Positions 7,428 through 16,605 of a stretch of DNA of 64,000 nt are shown in pieces. The notes under the pieces were generated by a model, which worked only from the letters and a program-made list of their open reading frames with translations, did no database searches and was not told the origin of the DNA. The stretch lies in NCBI RefSeq assembly GCF_042678185.1, contig NZ_JBHUDQ010000016.1. One strand, 5' to 3'. Position 1 is the stretch's first letter. Every line of letters begins with the position of its first letter. The stretch is from Ramlibacter ginsenosidimutans (GTDB taxonomy: Bacteria; Pseudomonadota; Gammaproteobacteria; Burkholderiales; Burkholderiaceae_C). The translations under genes were made by a program, and so were the position numbers.

Positions 7428-8513
7428 ATGAAAAAGTCCCTGATTGCGCTGGCCGCGCTGGCTGCCGCTGGTGTGGCTTCCGCCCAGTCGTCGGTCACCC
7501 TGTTCGGTATCGTCGACGTCAACTACGCGCACTACAGCGTGAATGGCGGCAGCCACCTGAACGTGCTGACCAACTCCGGCTACAACAGCGCGCGCCTTGG
7601 CTTCCGTGGCACGGAAGACCTGGGTGGCGGCCTGGCTGCTTCCTTCTGGCTGGAAGGTTCGCTGGCTCCTGACAACGGCAACGCCGCCGGTCAGACCTGG
7701 CAGCGTCGTTCCACCGTCAGCCTGTCGGGCAACTTCGGTGAACTGCGCCTGGGCCGTGACTATGTCCCGACCTTCTGGAACCTGACCGTGTTCGATCCGT
7801 TCGGCACGAACGGCGTGGGCACCAACATCACCCTGAAGGCCAAGACCGGCGCCGCCGTCGCCGCCGCTGGTGGCACGCCTGGCGCGTCCGTCGCCGTGGA
7901 CGCTGTCCGTTCGGACAACATGGTGCAGTACTTCCTGCCCGCGAACCTGGGCGGCTTCTACGGCCAGGCCAGCTACGCGTTCGACGAGCGCACCCAGGAC
8001 AACTTCGGTGAGTACTGGGGCGGCCGCCTCGGCTACGCCGCTGGCCCGTTCAACGTCGCTGTCGCTGTCGGCAAGGTCAAGGCCGGCAACCCGGCTGCTG
8101 TCGGCACGCCCGGCGTCAAGACCTGGAACATCGGTGGCCAGTGGGACTTCGGCATGGCCAAGCTCCTCGCCATGTATGACAACACCAAGGTGGACGTCGG
8201 CGGTGGTACCGAACCCGACCTGAAGTCCTGGCTGATCGGCGGCCTGATCCCCGTCGGCGCCGGCGAAGTGCGCATCTCCTACGGCGCCTCCAAGCTGGAC
8301 AACACCGGCGCGAACGAGCCCAAGGCTGACCAGTGGGCCCTCGGCTACGTGCACAACCTGTCCAAGCGCACGGCCCTGTACGCCACGTACGCTCACCTGA
8401 AGAACAAGGACGGCGCCGCGCTGCCGATCTCCCAGTCGCTGCCGCAGGGCATCAATGGCGTGGCCAACGCCTCGAGCACCGGCTTCGACCTGGGCATTCG
8501 CCACAGCTTCTGA
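7428..8513 (+). CDS. Gram-negative porin (Omp32/OmpC-like trimeric porin)
   Basis: The 361-residue protein begins with a clean signal peptide (MKKSLIALAALAAAGVASAQ, cleavage after AQ) and continues SSVTLFGIVDVNYAHYS, the first beta strand of betaproteobacterial porins. It shows the strand pattern SARLGFRGTEDLGGGLAASF and GNFGELRLGRDY with an acidic constriction loop, and ends with the outer-membrane sorting signal STGFDLGIRHSF (C-terminal Phe). Such porins give small solutes passage through the outer membrane. Codon use is strongly biased, suggesting high expression, and a strong terminator follows. Confidence 0.96.
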   Translation: MKKSLIALAALAAAGVASAQSSVTLFGIVDVNYAHYSVNGGSHLNVLTNSGYNSARLGFRGTEDLGGGLAASFWLEGSLAPDNGNAAGQTWQRRSTVSLSGNFGELRLGRDYVPTFWNLTVFDPFGTNGVGTNITLKAKTGAAVAAAGGTPGASVAVDAVRSDNMVQYFLPANLGGFYGQASYAFDERTQDNFGEYWGGRLGYAAGPFNVAVAVGKVKAGNPAAVGTPGVKTWNIGGQWDFGMAKLLAMYDNTKVDVGGGTEPDLKSWLIGGLIPVGAGEVRISYGASKLDNTGANEPKADQWALGYVHNLSKRTALYATYAHLKNKDGAALPISQSLPQGINGVANASSTGFDLGIRHSF

Positions 8514-8560
8514 TTTTCGAAGCGGCCGCAAGGCCGCTGCAGGAAACAAGAAACTTGAAA

Positions 8561-8584
8561 AGCCGCCTTCGGGCGGCTTTTTTT
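8561..8584 (+). terminator. Intrinsic terminator of the porin gene
   Basis: AGCCGCC (8561-8567) pairs with GGCGGCT (8572-8578) across a short loop, followed by seven T. A second hairpin, AGCGGCC-GCAA-GGCCGCT, lies just upstream at 8521-8538. Confidence 0.9.
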
Positions 8585-8771
8585 CGGCCCGTGTGCGGCT
8601 GGCGACTCTTCGCATGCATGCAGCGCGACCTCGGCGCTCGCAGCATTGCGCTCGTCCGCATGCTTCGCGTCGCGCGCGCCGGTGCCGCAGTGGCTGCGTC
8701 AAGGAAACCCCCCGTGCGGGCACACGGATTGCTCTGCTAGCATCCACAGCCCCTCAAGCGCGTTTGAACGA

Positions 8772-9752
8772 ATGTTTGCCTTCATCGTGCGCCGCCTGCT
8801 CCAGGCCATCGTGGTCATGGTGGTGGTCGCATACATCGCCTTCCTGTTGTTCCAGTACGTGGGTGACCCCGTCGTGTTCCTTCTCGGGCAGGACGCGAAG
8901 CCCGCGCAGATCCGCGAGCTGCGCTCCTCGCTGGGGCTGGACCAGCCTTTCTTCGTGCAGTTCTGGCATTTCCTGGTGAATGCGGTGCAGGGCGAGTTCG
9001 GCCTCAGCCTGCGCCAGGGTGCCAAGGTGTCGCGCCTGATCGGCGAACGCTTCCCCGCGACCTTCGAGCTGTCGCTCGTCGCGGCCGTGCTCGCGCTCGT
9101 GCTCGGCGTGCCGATGGGCGTCTACGCCGCGCTGCGCCGCGGAACGTTCACGAGCCAGGTGTTCATGACGCTCTCGCTGCTCGGCGTGTCGCTGCCCACG
9201 TTCCTGATCGGGATCCTGCTGATCCTGGTGTTCTCGGTGACGCTCGGCTGGTTCCCCAGTTTCGGACGCGGCGAGACCGTGCAGATCGGCTGGTGGAGCA
9301 CCGGCCTGCTCACGCGCGACGGCTGGCACCACCTGGTGTTGCCGGCGCTCACGCTCGCGATCTTCCAGCTCACGCTGGTCATGCGGCTCGTGCGCGCGGA
9401 GATGCTGGAGGTGCTGCGCACCGACTACATCAAGTTCGCCCGCGCGCGTGGCCTGTCGAACCGGGCGATCCATTTCGGCCATGCCCTGAAGAACACGCTG
9501 GTGCCCGTGATGACCATCACCGGCCTGCAGCTCGGCGGGCTCATCGCGTTCGCGATCATCACCGAGACCGTGTTCCAGTGGCCCGGCATGGGGCTGCTGT
9601 TCATCCAGGCCGTGACCTTCGCGGACATCCCGGTGATGGCGGCCTACCTGTGCCTGATCGCGCTGATCTTCGTCGTGATCAACCTGGTGGTGGACCTGCT
9701 TTACTTCGTGGTGGACCCGCGCCTGCGCGTCTCTTCCGCGGGAGGACACTGA
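8772..9752 (+). CDS. dppB: Peptide ABC transporter permease, DppB/OppB type
   Basis: This inner-membrane permease forms half of the translocation channel of a peptide importer. The 326-residue protein has about six membrane segments, starting MFAFIVRRLLQAIVVMVVVA, the DppB hallmark. The EAA-type loop for the ATPase is visible as DYIKFARARGLSNRAIHFGHALKN (about residues 218-241). The ATG at 8772 fits the family start. It is the first gene of an operon continuing with an M20 hydrolase whose start overlaps its stop (TGATG). Confidence 0.93.
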   Translation: MFAFIVRRLLQAIVVMVVVAYIAFLLFQYVGDPVVFLLGQDAKPAQIRELRSSLGLDQPFFVQFWHFLVNAVQGEFGLSLRQGAKVSRLIGERFPATFELSLVAAVLALVLGVPMGVYAALRRGTFTSQVFMTLSLLGVSLPTFLIGILLILVFSVTLGWFPSFGRGETVQIGWWSTGLLTRDGWHHLVLPALTLAIFQLTLVMRLVRAEMLEVLRTDYIKFARARGLSNRAIHFGHALKNTLVPVMTITGLQLGGLIAFAIITETVFQWPGMGLLFIQAVTFADIPVMAAYLCLIALIFVVINLVVDLLYFVVDPRLRVSSAGGH

Positions 9753-10975
9753 TGCTTGCACCCGCCGCCAACCCGCGGCTCGCGCACGCGCGCGCGTTCG
9801 CGCAGATCGCGCAATTCCACCCCGAGCTCACTGCCTTCCGGCGCGACCTGCACGCCCACCCGGAGCTGGGATTCGAGGAGGTCTACACCGCGGGGCGCGT
9901 GCAGGAGGCGCTGCGGCTGTGCGGCGTCGACGAAGTGCACGCCGGCATCGGCCGCACCGGAGTGGTCGGCGTGATCCGCGGCCGCGCGAATACCTCGCGC
10001 CGCATGATCGGCCTGCGCGCGGACATGGACGCGCTCACCATGACCGAGCACAACGAGTTCCCCTGGAAGTCCACCCGCAACGGCATGATGCACGGCTGCG
10101 GCCATGACGGGCACGTGGCGATGCTGGTGGGCGCCGCACGCTATCTCGCCGAGACGCGCAATTTCGATGGCACCGCCGTCCTGATCTTCCAGCCCGGCGA
10201 AGAAGGCTTCGCCGGTGCCAAGGCCATGATCGAGGACGGCCTGTTCCAGCGCTTTCCTGTCGAGTCGGTCTACGCGATGCACAACTGGCCGGGGCTCAAG
10301 CCCGGCTGCTTCGGCATCCGCCAGCACGCCATGATGGCCGCGGCCGATCGCGTCACCATCGAGATCACCGGCAAGGGCGGCCATGGTGCGCATCCGTATC
10401 TCGCAGTCGATCCCGTCGTGGTCGCGGCGCACATCATCACCGCGGTGCAGAGCATCGTCTCGCGCAACGTGCGGGCGGTCGACGGGGCCGTGATCAGCCT
10501 CTGTGCGATGGAGGCCGGCGACCTGCACGCGATGAGCGTCATCCCCGGCAAGGCGACCCTGGTCGGCACCGTGCGCACCTTCAGCGCCGACGTCCAGGAC
10601 CTGGTCGAGAAGCGGCTGCACGAGCTGTGCGCTGCCGTGGCCCTCGGCTTCGGCGCCAGCGCCACCGTGCATTACGAGCGCATCTACCCGGCGACCATCA
10701 ACACGCCGCGCGAAACAGAATTTGCCGCGAACGTCGCGGAGTCCCTGGTCGGGCCGGACAACGTCGTGCGCAACATGGACCCCAGCATGGGCGCCGAGGA
10801 CTTCTCGTTCATGCTGCAGGTCAAGCCGGGCGCCTACCTGCGGATCGGCCAGGGCGGCGAAGGCAGCTGCATGCTGCACATGACCCGCTACGACTTCAAC
10901 GACGACATCCTCCCGCTCGGCTCGGCGCTGCATGCCAGCCTGGTGGAGCAGGGACTGCCGCTGGCCGCCGGCTGA
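9752..10975 (+). CDS. M20 family amidohydrolase (hippurate hydrolase/aminoacylase-like)
   Basis: M20D peptidases cleave N-acyl amino acids such as hippurate, or small amides, with a di-metal centre. The 407-residue product shows the expected ligands and context: HAHPELGFEE near residue 36, RADMDALTMTE, MMHGCGHDGHVAML (metal Cys/His) and QPGEEGFAGAKAMI. The dimerisation domain lies in the middle, including GKGGHGAHPYLAVDPV. It sits between dppB and the substrate-binding gene, so imported peptides or acylated amino acids are its likely substrates. The exact substrate cannot be read from the sequence. Confidence 0.9.
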   Translation: MLAPAANPRLAHARAFAQIAQFHPELTAFRRDLHAHPELGFEEVYTAGRVQEALRLCGVDEVHAGIGRTGVVGVIRGRANTSRRMIGLRADMDALTMTEHNEFPWKSTRNGMMHGCGHDGHVAMLVGAARYLAETRNFDGTAVLIFQPGEEGFAGAKAMIEDGLFQRFPVESVYAMHNWPGLKPGCFGIRQHAMMAAADRVTIEITGKGGHGAHPYLAVDPVVVAAHIITAVQSIVSRNVRAVDGAVISLCAMEAGDLHAMSVIPGKATLVGTVRTFSADVQDLVEKRLHELCAAVALGFGASATVHYERIYPATINTPRETEFAANVAESLVGPDNVVRNMDPSMGAEDFSFMLQVKPGAYLRIGQGGEGSCMLHMTRYDFNDDILPLGSALHASLVEQGLPLAAG

Positions 10976-11024
10976 TCCCGCCTCGCTTTCTCACCCTGGG
11001 CAACAACCACAAGGAGTTTCCGAC

Positions 11025-12599
11025 ATGCAACTGAAGACCCGACTCATCGCGGTCGCGACCTTCGCTGTCGCGGCAGCCGCCGCGCAAGCGCAGACGGTCC
11101 GCATCGCCAACCAGGGCGACGCGCTGTCCATGGACCCGCACTCGCTGAACGAGTCGCTGCAGCTGTCCGTCGACGGAAACGTGTACGAACCCCTGGTCGG
11201 CCGCAACAAGGACCTGAGCCTGGCGCCCGCGCTGGCCACCTCGTGGAAGCAGACCTCGCCCACGGTGTGGCGCTTCGAGCTGCGCAAGGGCGTGCAGTTC
11301 CACGACGGCAAGCCGTTCACCGCCGACGACGTGGTGTTCTCGTTCCAGCGCGCCGGCGGCGAAGGCTCGGACATGAAGGCCAACGTCAACGACATCAAGG
11401 AAGTGCGCAAGATCAACGACCACGTGGTCGAGATCGAGACCAAGTCGCCCTTCCCCATCCTGCCGAGCCAGCTCACCACTACCTACATCCTGAGCAAGAA
11501 GTGGTGCGAGGAGAACCAGGCGACCCGCCCGGTCGACCGCCGCAAGGGCATCGAGAACGCCGCGTCCTTCCGCGCCAACGGCACGGGCCCGTTCCGCCTG
11601 CGCGAGCGCCAGCCCAACGTGCGCACGACCTTCGTGCGCAACGGCAACTACTGGGGCACCATCGACGGCAACGTGCAGGAGGTGATCTTCACCCCGATCG
11701 GCAACGACGCCACCCGCGTCGCGGCGCTGCTCTCCGGCGAGGTCGACGTGATGGAGCCGGTGCCCGTGCAGGACATCGAACGCATCAACGCCTCGTCCAA
11801 CGCCAGGGTGCTGGTCGGCCCCGAGCTGCGCACCATCTTCCTGGGCATGGACCAGAAGCGCGACGAGCTGCTGTACTCCAACGTGAAGGGCAGGAACCCC
11901 TTCAAGGACAAGCGCGTGCGCCAGGCCTTCTACCAGGCCATCGACATCGACGGCATCCAGAAGAACGTGATGCGCGGCGCCTCCAAGCCGACCGCGCTGA
12001 TGATCGGCCCCGGCGTGCACGGCTTCGACCCGGCGATGAACAAGCGCCTGCCGTACGACCCCGAGGCGTCCAAGAAGCTGCTGGCCGAAGCGGGCTACCC
12101 GAACGGCTTCGAGGTGACCATGAACTGCCCGAACGATCGCTACGTGAACGACGCGCGGATCTGCCAGGCCGTGGCCGCCAACCTGGCGCGCGTGGGCGTG
12201 AAGATCAACCTGGCCGCCGAGACCAAGGGCACCTACTTCCCCAAGGTGCTGCGCCGGGACACGAGCTTCTACATGCTGGGCTGGACGCCTTCCACCTACG
12301 ACGCGCATGACGCGCTGAACTCGCTGATGGCTTGCCCCGACGATTCCGGCGCCGGCCAGTTCAACCTGGGCGCGTATTGCAACCCGGCGCAGACCAAGCT
12401 GACCAAGCAGATCCAGTCCGAGACCGACCAGGCCAAGCGCGACGCGATGATCAAGGAAGCCATGAAGATCCACCAGGACGACATCGGCCACCTGCCGCTG
12501 CACCAGCAGGCGCTGGCCTGGGGTATCAGCAAGAAGGTCGACATCACGCAGCGGGCGGACAACTACATGCCCTTCAAGTGGATCAGCATCAAGAAGTGA
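11025..12599 (+). CDS. dppA: Peptide ABC transporter substrate-binding protein (DppA/OppA, SBP_bac_5)
   Basis: This periplasmic receptor delivers peptides to the DppBC channel. The 524-residue protein has a signal peptide (MQLKTRLIAVATFAVAAAAAQ, cleavage near AQA) and the family signature VIRIA-like TVRIANQGDALSMDPHS, then LRKGVQFHDGKPFTADDVVFS. The size is typical of SBP family 5. AAGGAG at 11011-11016 precedes the ATG at 11025. It is the third gene of the operon, after the permease and the M20 enzyme. Confidence 0.94.
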   Translation: MQLKTRLIAVATFAVAAAAAQAQTVRIANQGDALSMDPHSLNESLQLSVDGNVYEPLVGRNKDLSLAPALATSWKQTSPTVWRFELRKGVQFHDGKPFTADDVVFSFQRAGGEGSDMKANVNDIKEVRKINDHVVEIETKSPFPILPSQLTTTYILSKKWCEENQATRPVDRRKGIENAASFRANGTGPFRLRERQPNVRTTFVRNGNYWGTIDGNVQEVIFTPIGNDATRVAALLSGEVDVMEPVPVQDIERINASSNARVLVGPELRTIFLGMDQKRDELLYSNVKGRNPFKDKRVRQAFYQAIDIDGIQKNVMRGASKPTALMIGPGVHGFDPAMNKRLPYDPEASKKLLAEAGYPNGFEVTMNCPNDRYVNDARICQAVAANLARVGVKINLAAETKGTYFPKVLRRDTSFYMLGWTPSTYDAHDALNSLMACPDDSGAGQFNLGAYCNPAQTKLTKQIQSETDQAKRDAMIKEAMKIHQDDIGHLPLHQQALAWGISKKVDITQRADNYMPFKWISIKK

Positions 12600-12673
12600 T
12601 CCGCTCCACCGCCGCGGGCGGCACCGCCAGCCGGCGCTTCCCGCGGCCCGCGTCGCCTGCCTGAGTTCCCGCC

Positions 12674-13585
12674 ATGAAAGCAGCCTTGAAGCGCTGGGCC
12701 GACAGCGATGTCGGCTACAGCTTCCGCACCTCGCCCGTCGCTATCGCGGCGGCGGTGATCGCGTTCGTGTGCATCTTCTGCGCGGTGTTCGCGCAGTGGC
12801 TGGCGCCGCACAACCCGTTCGACATCGCCACGCTGGAGCTCGGTGACGCGCAACTGCCGCCGGCGTGGCTCCCGCGCGGCAGCAGCAAGTACCTGCTGGG
12901 CACCGACGACCAGGGCCGCGACATCCTCTCCGTGCTGATGTACGGCGCGCGTGTGTCGCTGGTGGTGGGCGTCGTGTCGGTGCTGCTGTCCGTGGTGATC
13001 GGCGTGGCGCTCGGACTGCTGGCCGGTTATGTCGGCGGCTGGGTCGACGCCTTCCTCATGCGCCTGTGCGACGTGATGCTCAGCTTCCCCGCCATCCTGA
13101 TCGCGCTGCTGATCTCCGGTGTCGGGCGCGCGCTGTTCCCCAACGCGCCGAACACAGTCGCCTTCGGCGTGCTGATCCTGGCGATCACGCTCACGTTCTG
13201 GGTGCAGTACGCGCGCACGGTGCGCGGCTCCACGATGGTGGAGCGCAACCGGGAATACGTGCAGGCGGCGCGCGTGACCGGCGTGCCCATGCTGCGCATC
13301 ATGCGCAAGCACGTGCTGCCCAACGTGATGGGCCCGGTGCTCGTGCTCGCGACCATCCAGGTCGCCACCGCCATCATCACCGAGGCCACGCTGTCCTACC
13401 TCGGCGTGGGCGTGCCGCCCACCCAACCTTCGCTCGGCACCCTGATCCGCAACGGCAACGACTTCCTGATGTCGGGCGAGTGGTGGATCGCGGTGTTCCC
13501 CGGGGTCATGCTGATCCTGATCGCGCTGTCCGTGAACCTGCTGGGCGACTGGCTTCGCGACGCGCTCAATCCGAGACTGCGGTGA
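12674..13585 (+). CDS. dppC: Peptide ABC transporter permease, DppC/OppC type
   Basis: This is the second permease of the importer. The 303-residue protein has an N-terminal OppC_N segment (DVGYSFRTSPVAIAAAVIAF), the conserved LGTDDQGRDILSVLMYGARV, and the ATPase-contact loop REYVQAARVTGVPMLRIMRKH (split by a conserved Gly). About six membrane segments are visible. Its stop overlaps the GTG start of dppD (GTGA). Confidence 0.94.
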   Translation: MKAALKRWADSDVGYSFRTSPVAIAAAVIAFVCIFCAVFAQWLAPHNPFDIATLELGDAQLPPAWLPRGSSKYLLGTDDQGRDILSVLMYGARVSLVVGVVSVLLSVVIGVALGLLAGYVGGWVDAFLMRLCDVMLSFPAILIALLISGVGRALFPNAPNTVAFGVLILAITLTFWVQYARTVRGSTMVERNREYVQAARVTGVPMLRIMRKHVLPNVMGPVLVLATIQVATAIITEATLSYLGVGVPPTQPSLGTLIRNGNDFLMSGEWWIAVFPGVMLILIALSVNLLGDWLRDALNPRLR

Positions 13586-14559
13586 GCCTGCTCCAGGTCC
13601 AGAACCTCGTCGTCGAATTCCCTTCGCGCCGCGGCACGCTGCGCGCGCTCGACGACATCTCCTTCGAGATCGCGCCCGGCGAAGTGCTGGGCGTGGTCGG
13701 CGAGTCCGGCGCGGGCAAGTCGCTCACCGGCGCGTCCATCATCGGCCTGCTGGAGCCGCCCGGGCGCATCGCTTCGGGCCAGGTGCTGCTGGAGGGCCGC
13801 CGCATCGACAACCTCGCGTACGAGCAGATGCGGCACATCCGCGGTCGCAAGATCGGCGCGATCTTCCAGGACCCGCTCACGTCGCTCAACCCGCTGTACA
13901 CCATCGGCCGCCAGCTCGTCGAGACGATCCAGGCGCACCTGCCCGTGGATGCGGCCGAAGCGCGCCGCCGCGCCATCGGCCTGCTGGAGGACACCGGCAT
14001 TCCGGGGGCCGCGCAGCGGATCGACCACTATCCGCACCAGTTCTCCGGCGGCATGCGGCAGCGCGTGGTGATCGCGCTGGCGCTGGCGGCCGAGCCCAAG
14101 CTGATCGTCGCGGACGAGCCGACCACGGCGCTCGACGTGTCCATCCAGGCGCAGATCATCCAGCTGCTCAAGCGCATCTGCCGCGACCGCGGCGCGGCCG
14201 TCATGCTCATCACGCACGACATGGGCGTGATCGCCGAGACCTGCGACCGCGTGGCGGTGATGTACGCGGGCCGCATCGCGGAGATCGGCCCGGTGCACGA
14301 GGTGATCAACACCCCGGCGCATCCCTACACCTCGGGCCTGATGGCCTCGATTCCCGACATGCAGATCGACCGAGAGCGCCTGAACCAGATCGACGGGGCC
14401 ATGCCGCGCCTGAACGCGATCCCGCCCGGGTGCGCCTACAACCCGCGCTGCCCGCGTGCCTTCGCGCGCTGCACGCGCGAACGGCCGGACCTGCTGAATG
14501 CGGGCGCCACGCGCGCAGCCTGCTGGCTGCACGACGCCAACGGGGAGCTGCCGGGATGA
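13582..14559 (+). CDS. dppD: Peptide ABC transporter ATP-binding protein DppD
   Basis: This cytoplasmic ATPase energises the importer together with DppF. The 325-residue product has Walker A GESGAGKS, the signature FSGGMRQRVVIALALA, Walker B LIVADEPTTALD and the oligopeptide-transporter C-terminal domain with the PPGCAYNPRCPRAFARC cysteine cluster, which in this family can bind an Fe-S cluster. The GTG at 13582 is chosen because it overlaps the dppC stop and gives the family's normal N-terminus (SLLQVQNLVVEF). Confidence 0.93.
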   Translation: MSLLQVQNLVVEFPSRRGTLRALDDISFEIAPGEVLGVVGESGAGKSLTGASIIGLLEPPGRIASGQVLLEGRRIDNLAYEQMRHIRGRKIGAIFQDPLTSLNPLYTIGRQLVETIQAHLPVDAAEARRRAIGLLEDTGIPGAAQRIDHYPHQFSGGMRQRVVIALALAAEPKLIVADEPTTALDVSIQAQIIQLLKRICRDRGAAVMLITHDMGVIAETCDRVAVMYAGRIAEIGPVHEVINTPAHPYTSGLMASIPDMQIDRERLNQIDGAMPRLNAIPPGCAYNPRCPRAFARCTRERPDLLNAGATRAACWLHDANGELPG

Positions 14560-15698
14560 ACACGATCGCGGGCAGCCCTCACCCCAACCCTCTCCCGCAG
14601 GCGGGAGACGGAGCGAACTCCCCCTTCTCTTCACGCCCGGGCGAGGGCTCCTCTTCACTCCCTCTTCCCGCCGGGGAGAGGGCAGGGGTGAGGGGCGATC
14701 CCAGCGCGCAGCCTCTCGTCCAGGCCATCGATCTGGCCAAGACCTTCGACGTCTCCCCGCCCTGGCTCAACCGCGTCCTGGAGCGCAAGCCGCGCGTGCT
14801 GCTGCATGCGGTCGACGGCGTGAGCTTCGAGATCCGCAAGGGCGAGACGCTGGCGCTGGTCGGCGAATCGGGCTGCGGCAAGAGCACGGTCGCGCGGCTG
14901 CTGGTGGGCTTGTACGAGCCCACGCGCGGCAGCTTCGTGTTCGACGGGCAGGACGCCCACGCGGCCTACCAGTCGCGCGAGCGGCAGCAGCTGCGCCGGC
15001 GCATCCAGATGATCTTCCAGGACCCGTACGCGAGCCTGAACCCGCGCTGGATCGTGGAGGACATCGTTGCCGAGCCGCTGCAGGAGCACGGGCTCATCGC
15101 CGCGGCCTCGGATCGCAAGCAGCGCGTGGCCGAATTGCTGCAGTCCGTCGGCCTGAGCGCGCAGGACATGGCGAAGTACCCGCACCAGTTCTCGGGCGGC
15201 CAGCGCCAGCGCATCTCCATCGCGCGCGCGCTCGCCACGCATCCGGAATTCCTGGTGTGCGACGAGCCGACCTCGGCCCTGGACGTCAGCGTGCAGGCCC
15301 AGGTCCTGAACATCATGAAAGACCTGCAGCGCCAGCGCGGTCTCACCTACCTGTTCATCTCGCACAACCTCGCCGTCGTGCGGCACGTGAGCGACCAGGT
15401 CGGCGTGATGTACCTCGGGCGCATCGTGGAGCTCGCGGGCAAGCACCAGCTGTTCGGGCAGCCGCAGCACCCATACACGCGCATGCTGCTGGATGCGATC
15501 CCGAAGATGCACGACACGGGCCGCGCGCGCACGCCGGTGCAGGGCGAGGTGCCCAACCCGCTGAATCCGCCGAGCGGCTGCACGTTCAATCCGCGCTGCC
15601 CCCACGCCAACGAGCGGTGCCGCGCCGAGCGGCCGGCCCTGCTGGAAATCCGGGGCGTGCGCGTCGCCTGCCACGCGGTGGAAGAGGGACGCATCTAG
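14556..15698 (+). CDS. dppF: Peptide ABC transporter ATP-binding protein DppF, with an in-frame repeat at the N-terminus
   Basis: DppF is the second ATPase. It has Walker A GESGCGKS, signature FSGGQRQRISIARALA, Walker B LVCDEPTSALD and the C-terminal PPSGCTFNPRCPHANERC cysteine cluster. From the ATG at 14556, which overlaps the dppD stop, the product has 380 residues, about 45 more than usual. The excess is residues ~8-46, encoded by a 119-bp repeat with 10-bp inverted ends (14576-14694) read in frame. A GTG at 14688, preceded by GGGGAGAG, lies in frame at the repeat's end and would give a normal 337-residue protein. Which start is used is open. Confidence 0.92.
   Translation: MNTIAGSPHPNPLPQAGDGANSPFSSRPGEGSSSLPLPAGERAGVRGDPSAQPLVQAIDLAKTFDVSPPWLNRVLERKPRVLLHAVDGVSFEIRKGETLALVGESGCGKSTVARLLVGLYEPTRGSFVFDGQDAHAAYQSRERQQLRRRIQMIFQDPYASLNPRWIVEDIVAEPLQEHGLIAAASDRKQRVAELLQSVGLSAQDMAKYPHQFSGGQRQRISIARALATHPEFLVCDEPTSALDVSVQAQVLNIMKDLQRQRGLTYLFISHNLAVVRHVSDQVGVMYLGRIVELAGKHQLFGQPQHPYTRMLLDAIPKMHDTGRARTPVQGEVPNPLNPPSGCTFNPRCPHANERCRAERPALLEIRGVRVACHAVEEGRI
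14576..14694. repeat. 119-bp repeat element with 10-bp terminal inverted repeats inside dppF
   Basis: The ends CCCTCACCCC (14576-14585) and GGGGTGAGGG (14685-14694) are perfect inverted repeats. Internal stretches (CTCTCCCGCAGGCGGGAGA; CTTCCCGCCGGGGAGAGG) form further hairpins. Its translation in the dppF frame contains PLPAGERAGVRG, a peptide I recall as the signature of a short palindromic repeat scattered through many proteobacterial genomes. It is open in frame and so has not broken the gene. Confidence 0.8.
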
Positions 15699-15722
15699 CA
15701 CGCCGGCCCGGCGCAGCGCCGT

Positions 15723-16571
15723 TCAGGCGTAACGCTTGGTCCGCAGGTTGTTCTTCATCTCGCGCAACAGCGGCTGCAGCCGGCCGCCGCCGATGCGCAG
15801 CGCCACGGTGGTGGCGAGCACGTCGATGATCATGAGGTGCAACAGCCGCGAGACCATCGGGCTGTAGCGGTCGTAGCCTTCCGGGTGGTCGGCCGCGAGG
15901 TGGATGTGCCCGGCCGTTGCGAGCGGCGAGCCCGTGGCCGTGATGACGATCGTCGTCGCGCCATTGCGCTTCGCGATGTCGCAGGCGTCCATGAGGTCGC
16001 GCGTGCGGCCCGAATTCGATACCACGACGACGCAGTCGCCTGGACCGAGCAGCGTTGCGCTCATCACCTGCATGTGACCGTCGCTGTACGAGATGGTGTT
16101 CACGCCCAGGCGGAAGAACTTGTGCTGGGCATCGAGTGCGACGACGCCGGAGTTGCCGGCGCCGTAGAACTCGATGCGCCGCCCGGTCTTGTAGGTCGAC
16201 GCGAGCGCTTCGGCGGCGCGCTCGATCGCGAAGGTGGATGCGTCGTTGCGGTACTTCAGGAAGGCTGCGACGGCGTTGTCGATCACCTTCACCAGCACGT
16301 CGGCGGTCTTGTCGTCCGGATCCACGCTGCGATGGATGAAGGGCACGCCTTCGCTCACCGTGCCGGCGAGCTTGAGCTTGAAGTCGGACAGCCCGTCGTA
16401 GCCCATGCTGCGGCAGAAGCGGACCACCGTGGGCTTGCTGACGTGCGCGCGGTCGGCCAGCTCGGTGACCGGCAGGTTGGCGAAGGCGCGCGGATCGCCC
16501 AGCACCAGCCGGGCGACGCGCTGCTCCGCCGGCGCCAGCGACGGCATCGAGGCCTTGATGCGGTCTAGCAT
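15723..16571 (-). CDS. hexR: HexR-type RpiR-family transcriptional regulator
   Basis: HexR represses central carbon genes and is released by 2-keto-3-deoxy-6-phosphogluconate. The 282-residue product has an N-terminal helix-turn-helix (TELADRAHVSKPTVVRFCR) and a C-terminal SIS sugar-phosphate domain (RIEFYGAGNSGVVALDAQHK; VVVVSNSGRTRDLMDACDIA). It lies 34 bases downstream of zwf on the same strand, the classical zwf-hexR pairing. Two HexR-like palindromes lie in the zwf-tal intergenic region. Confidence 0.92.
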   Translation of the reverse strand: MLDRIKASMPSLAPAEQRVARLVLGDPRAFANLPVTELADRAHVSKPTVVRFCRSMGYDGLSDFKLKLAGTVSEGVPFIHRSVDPDDKTADVLVKVIDNAVAAFLKYRNDASTFAIERAAEALASTYKTGRRIEFYGAGNSGVVALDAQHKFFRLGVNTISYSDGHMQVMSATLLGPGDCVVVVSNSGRTRDLMDACDIAKRNGATTIVITATGSPLATAGHIHLAADHPEGYDRYSPMVSRLLHLMIIDVLATTVALRIGGGRLQPLLREMKNNLRTKRYA

Positions 16572-16605
16572 GCGTGCCCCGCGGAAAGGAAGGCAAGGCG
16601 GGCCA

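Noticed and set aside
7269..8747. 492-codon minus-strand frame opposite the porin
   Set aside because: The plus strand encodes a full porin with signal peptide and C-terminal Phe; the antisense frame is compositional.
14576..14694. The inverted-repeat element considered as an insertion sequence
   Set aside because: It is 119 bp with no transposase frame and no visible target duplication; a short palindromic repeat fits better.
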